Assembly (NCBI GenBank): GCA_001940725.1
Contig: MDVR01000089.1
Location: 1-6,768, forward strand
Length of the DNA: 6,768 bases
Origin: Candidatus Heimdallarchaeota archaeon LC_2
GTDB lineage: Archaea > Asgardarchaeota > Heimdallarchaeia > Heimdallarchaeales > Kariarchaeaceae
Direction of reading: 5' to 3'
A program made the translations under genes and the position numbers. Shown here one piece after another: positions 5,981 through 6,768 of this stretch; the first letter of the stretch is position 1, and each line of letters begins with the position of its first letter. The notes below the pieces were generated by a model. It had not been told where the DNA came from and searched no databases. It saw only the letters and a program-made list of their open reading frames with translations.

Positions 5981-6346
5981 CTAGAACGACATCATACTAT
6001 CAGCATCAGCACCATACTCGAGGAATGTCTTAGGGGTGGCCCATTTCACGTTTCCCACGCAGTCCTCCTTTTTAAGCTCTCTAGCATCAGCACAGGCTCC
6101 ACATATAAGAATAGGCAGGTTTTTCTCCTCAACGAAATCTAAAAACTCCTTGAGCGTCCCATGACCAACAGTCACGACATGTTGAGCTACCCCTTTCCTT
6201 ACACAGTTGACTGCTTCGCCCAAAAGGCCTATTGCCACCTCTGCATCTGGATGTGATTCCTTAGCCGCTTTAGCCATTATAAAGGGGAAAGTAGCCATAG
6301 TTGGATTATCAGTACCATGAGATCCAGTAAATATCATCTTAGTCAT
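5981..6346 (-). CDS. DsrE/DsrF-like family protein
   Basis: The 121 residues have the size and pattern of the DsrE/TusD superfamily: small Rossmann-like proteins, some of which carry persulfide sulfur in relay systems or in sulfur oxidation and reduction. The first strand TKMIFTGSHG leads into a helix with PFIMAKAAK, then a strand (EVAIGLLGEAV), a helix, and the strand-loop LPILICGACADAR. Cys82 and Cys85 in that last loop are the best candidates for the sulfur-binding site. Cys48 and Cys96 are extra. No TusA or second DsrE-like subunit lies nearby. By count the gene is about 45% G+C, clearly above the rest of the window, which may reflect transfer or strong expression. It converges on the RAM gene and has its own TATA-like box. 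A sulfur role is inferred from family and neighbours; many DsrE-like proteins have no known function. Confidence 0.85.
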   Translation of the reverse strand: MTKMIFTGSHGTDNPTMATFPFIMAKAAKESHPDAEVAIGLLGEAVNCVRKGVAQHVVTVGHGTLKEFLDFVEEKNLPILICGACADARELKKEDCVGNVKWATPKTFLEYGADADSMMSF

Positions 6347-6365
6347 ATTTTGTTTAACTCCATTA

Positions 6366-6376
6366 TACTATAAAAA
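6366..6376 (-). promoter_or_regulatory. TATA-like box for the DsrE-family gene
   Basis: On the minus strand this reads TTTTTATAGTA, centred 25 bases before the ATG at 6346, which again predicts a leaderless transcript. A GGAG at 6358-6361 could look like a ribosome binding site 11 bases from the start, but if the predicted start site is right it would not be transcribed. Confidence 0.5.
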
Positions 6377-6484
6377 AAATATCATATTGTAAAATTTTTT
6401 GCTCATTTGTGATTATTTAGGAACATTTGTTTGCTAATTCACTCGAAATATGATCATTGATTTTTATTGATGTCCCAATATACC

Positions 6485-6500
6485 GTTTTTCATAAAAAAC
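6485..6500. other. AT-rich hairpin just outside repeat copy 2
   Basis: GTTTTT (6485-6490) pairs with AAAAAC (6495-6500) around a CATA loop, ending 4 bases before the repeat begins. Such hairpins can be insertion targets or simply chance in AT-rich DNA. The flank of copy 1 has no similar hairpin, so it is probably not part of the element. Confidence 0.3.
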
Positions 6501-6652
6501 ATATTTGCGTCTTATGAGCATACTACGCATTTCAAAGAATAACCTAGTTTAAGAGATCGAACAACTTTATTTTTCAAATATTTTAATTTCCAATTTACTG
6601 ATTCATATTATTCATCCACTCTGGAGTAGTTGGTTGAGATTTAATTGATTAC

Positions 6653-6669
6653 CATTAATTCCGTTAATG
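6653..6669 (+). other. Covarying hairpin, copy 2
   Basis: CATTAAT (6653-6659) pairs with GTTAATG (6663-6669) around the loop TCC, with one closing T-G pair. Compared with copy 1 at 731-747, the three outer pairs have gone from G-C, G-C and C-G to C-G, A-T and T-A, and the loop is unchanged. The extended lower stem of copy 1 is mostly missing here. Confidence 0.6.
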
Positions 6670-6701
6670 TGTATAAGTCTATACCGCTTGGGGGTCTGTG
6701 A

Positions 6702-6768
6702 AGACAACCAAGCTCTATTCTGGACGAGATCACGGAAATCATTGACAAAAATCCGTTTGAAAGAAACG
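6702..6768 (+). CDS. Transposase-like reading frame, start of copy 2 (partial)
   Basis: After a TGA at 6699-6701 the frame reads SSILDEITEIIDKNPFERN and is open to the window edge. It matches the peptide encoded at 783-854 in copy 1 except for two replacements in the aligned part (one Leu/Gln, one Asn/Lys), while two further base changes (AGT/AGC and CCA/CCG) are silent. No standard start codon is present in this frame before the conserved peptide, so either initiation is unusual, a frameshift joins it to the GTG at 6698-6700, or the copy is also damaged. Family is inferred from the link with transposase-like sequence in copy 1. Confidence 0.4.

Larger units (their letters stand above)
6505..6768 (+). 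repeat. Left-end repeat of a putative insertion sequence, copy 2 (cut by window edge)
   Basis: This is the second copy of the sequence at 583-849, in the same orientation, with the first 46 or so bases identical. It contains the terminal imperfect palindrome (6506-6535), the covarying hairpin (6653-6669), the GGGGG tract and the opening of the transposase-like frame. Its right side lies outside the window, so it may belong to a complete element. It begins about 158 bases upstream of the DsrE-family start codon, on the other side of that gene's promoter. Confidence 0.8.

Overview
This window looks like AT-rich archaeal chromosome, possibly from an Asgard-type or thaumarchaeal lineage. The reasons are a TPR protein of a style I associate with those genomes, a stand-alone Lrp/AsnC ligand-binding (RAM) protein, and archaeal TATA-like boxes about 25-35 bases upstream of each start, implying leaderless or nearly leaderless transcripts. 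The taxon is inferred; no rRNA or other marker gene is present.

Layout. Bases 1-357 are the C-terminal end of a DDE-type transposase whose gene begins left of the window. At 583-849 there is one copy of a repeat of about 265 bp, followed by decayed transposase coding sequence up to about 1041. A second copy of the repeat starts at 6505 in the same orientation and runs off the right edge. I read both as the left end of one insertion-sequence family. Between them lie five clear genes: a TPR protein (1056-2633, minus), a two-domain rhodanese (2939-3763, minus), a cystathionine beta-synthase/cysteine synthase-type PLP enzyme (4547-5515, minus), a RAM protein (5624-5851, plus, divergent from the PLP enzyme) and a DsrE-family protein (5981-6346, minus). 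Each seems to have its own promoter, so this is a neighbourhood of single-gene units, not one operon. The 783-base gap at 3764-4546 holds only a doubtful small ORF.

How it fits together. Rhodanese (sulfane sulfur transfer), the PLP enzyme (cysteine or cystathionine formation) and DsrE-like protein (possible persulfide carrier) suggest a sulfur-trafficking neighbourhood. The RAM protein is a candidate amino-acid-sensing partner. This functional link is an inference from position.

The most unusual signals are in the repeat. Its two copies share a 7-bp hairpin in which three base pairs have changed on both sides so that pairing is kept. In addition, an inverted sequence resembling the repeat's outer end (25 of 30 bases) lies at 5880-5909, so a 5.3-kb block with four of the five genes is bounded by inverted end-like sequences. 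No CRISPR array, tRNA or rRNA was recognised.
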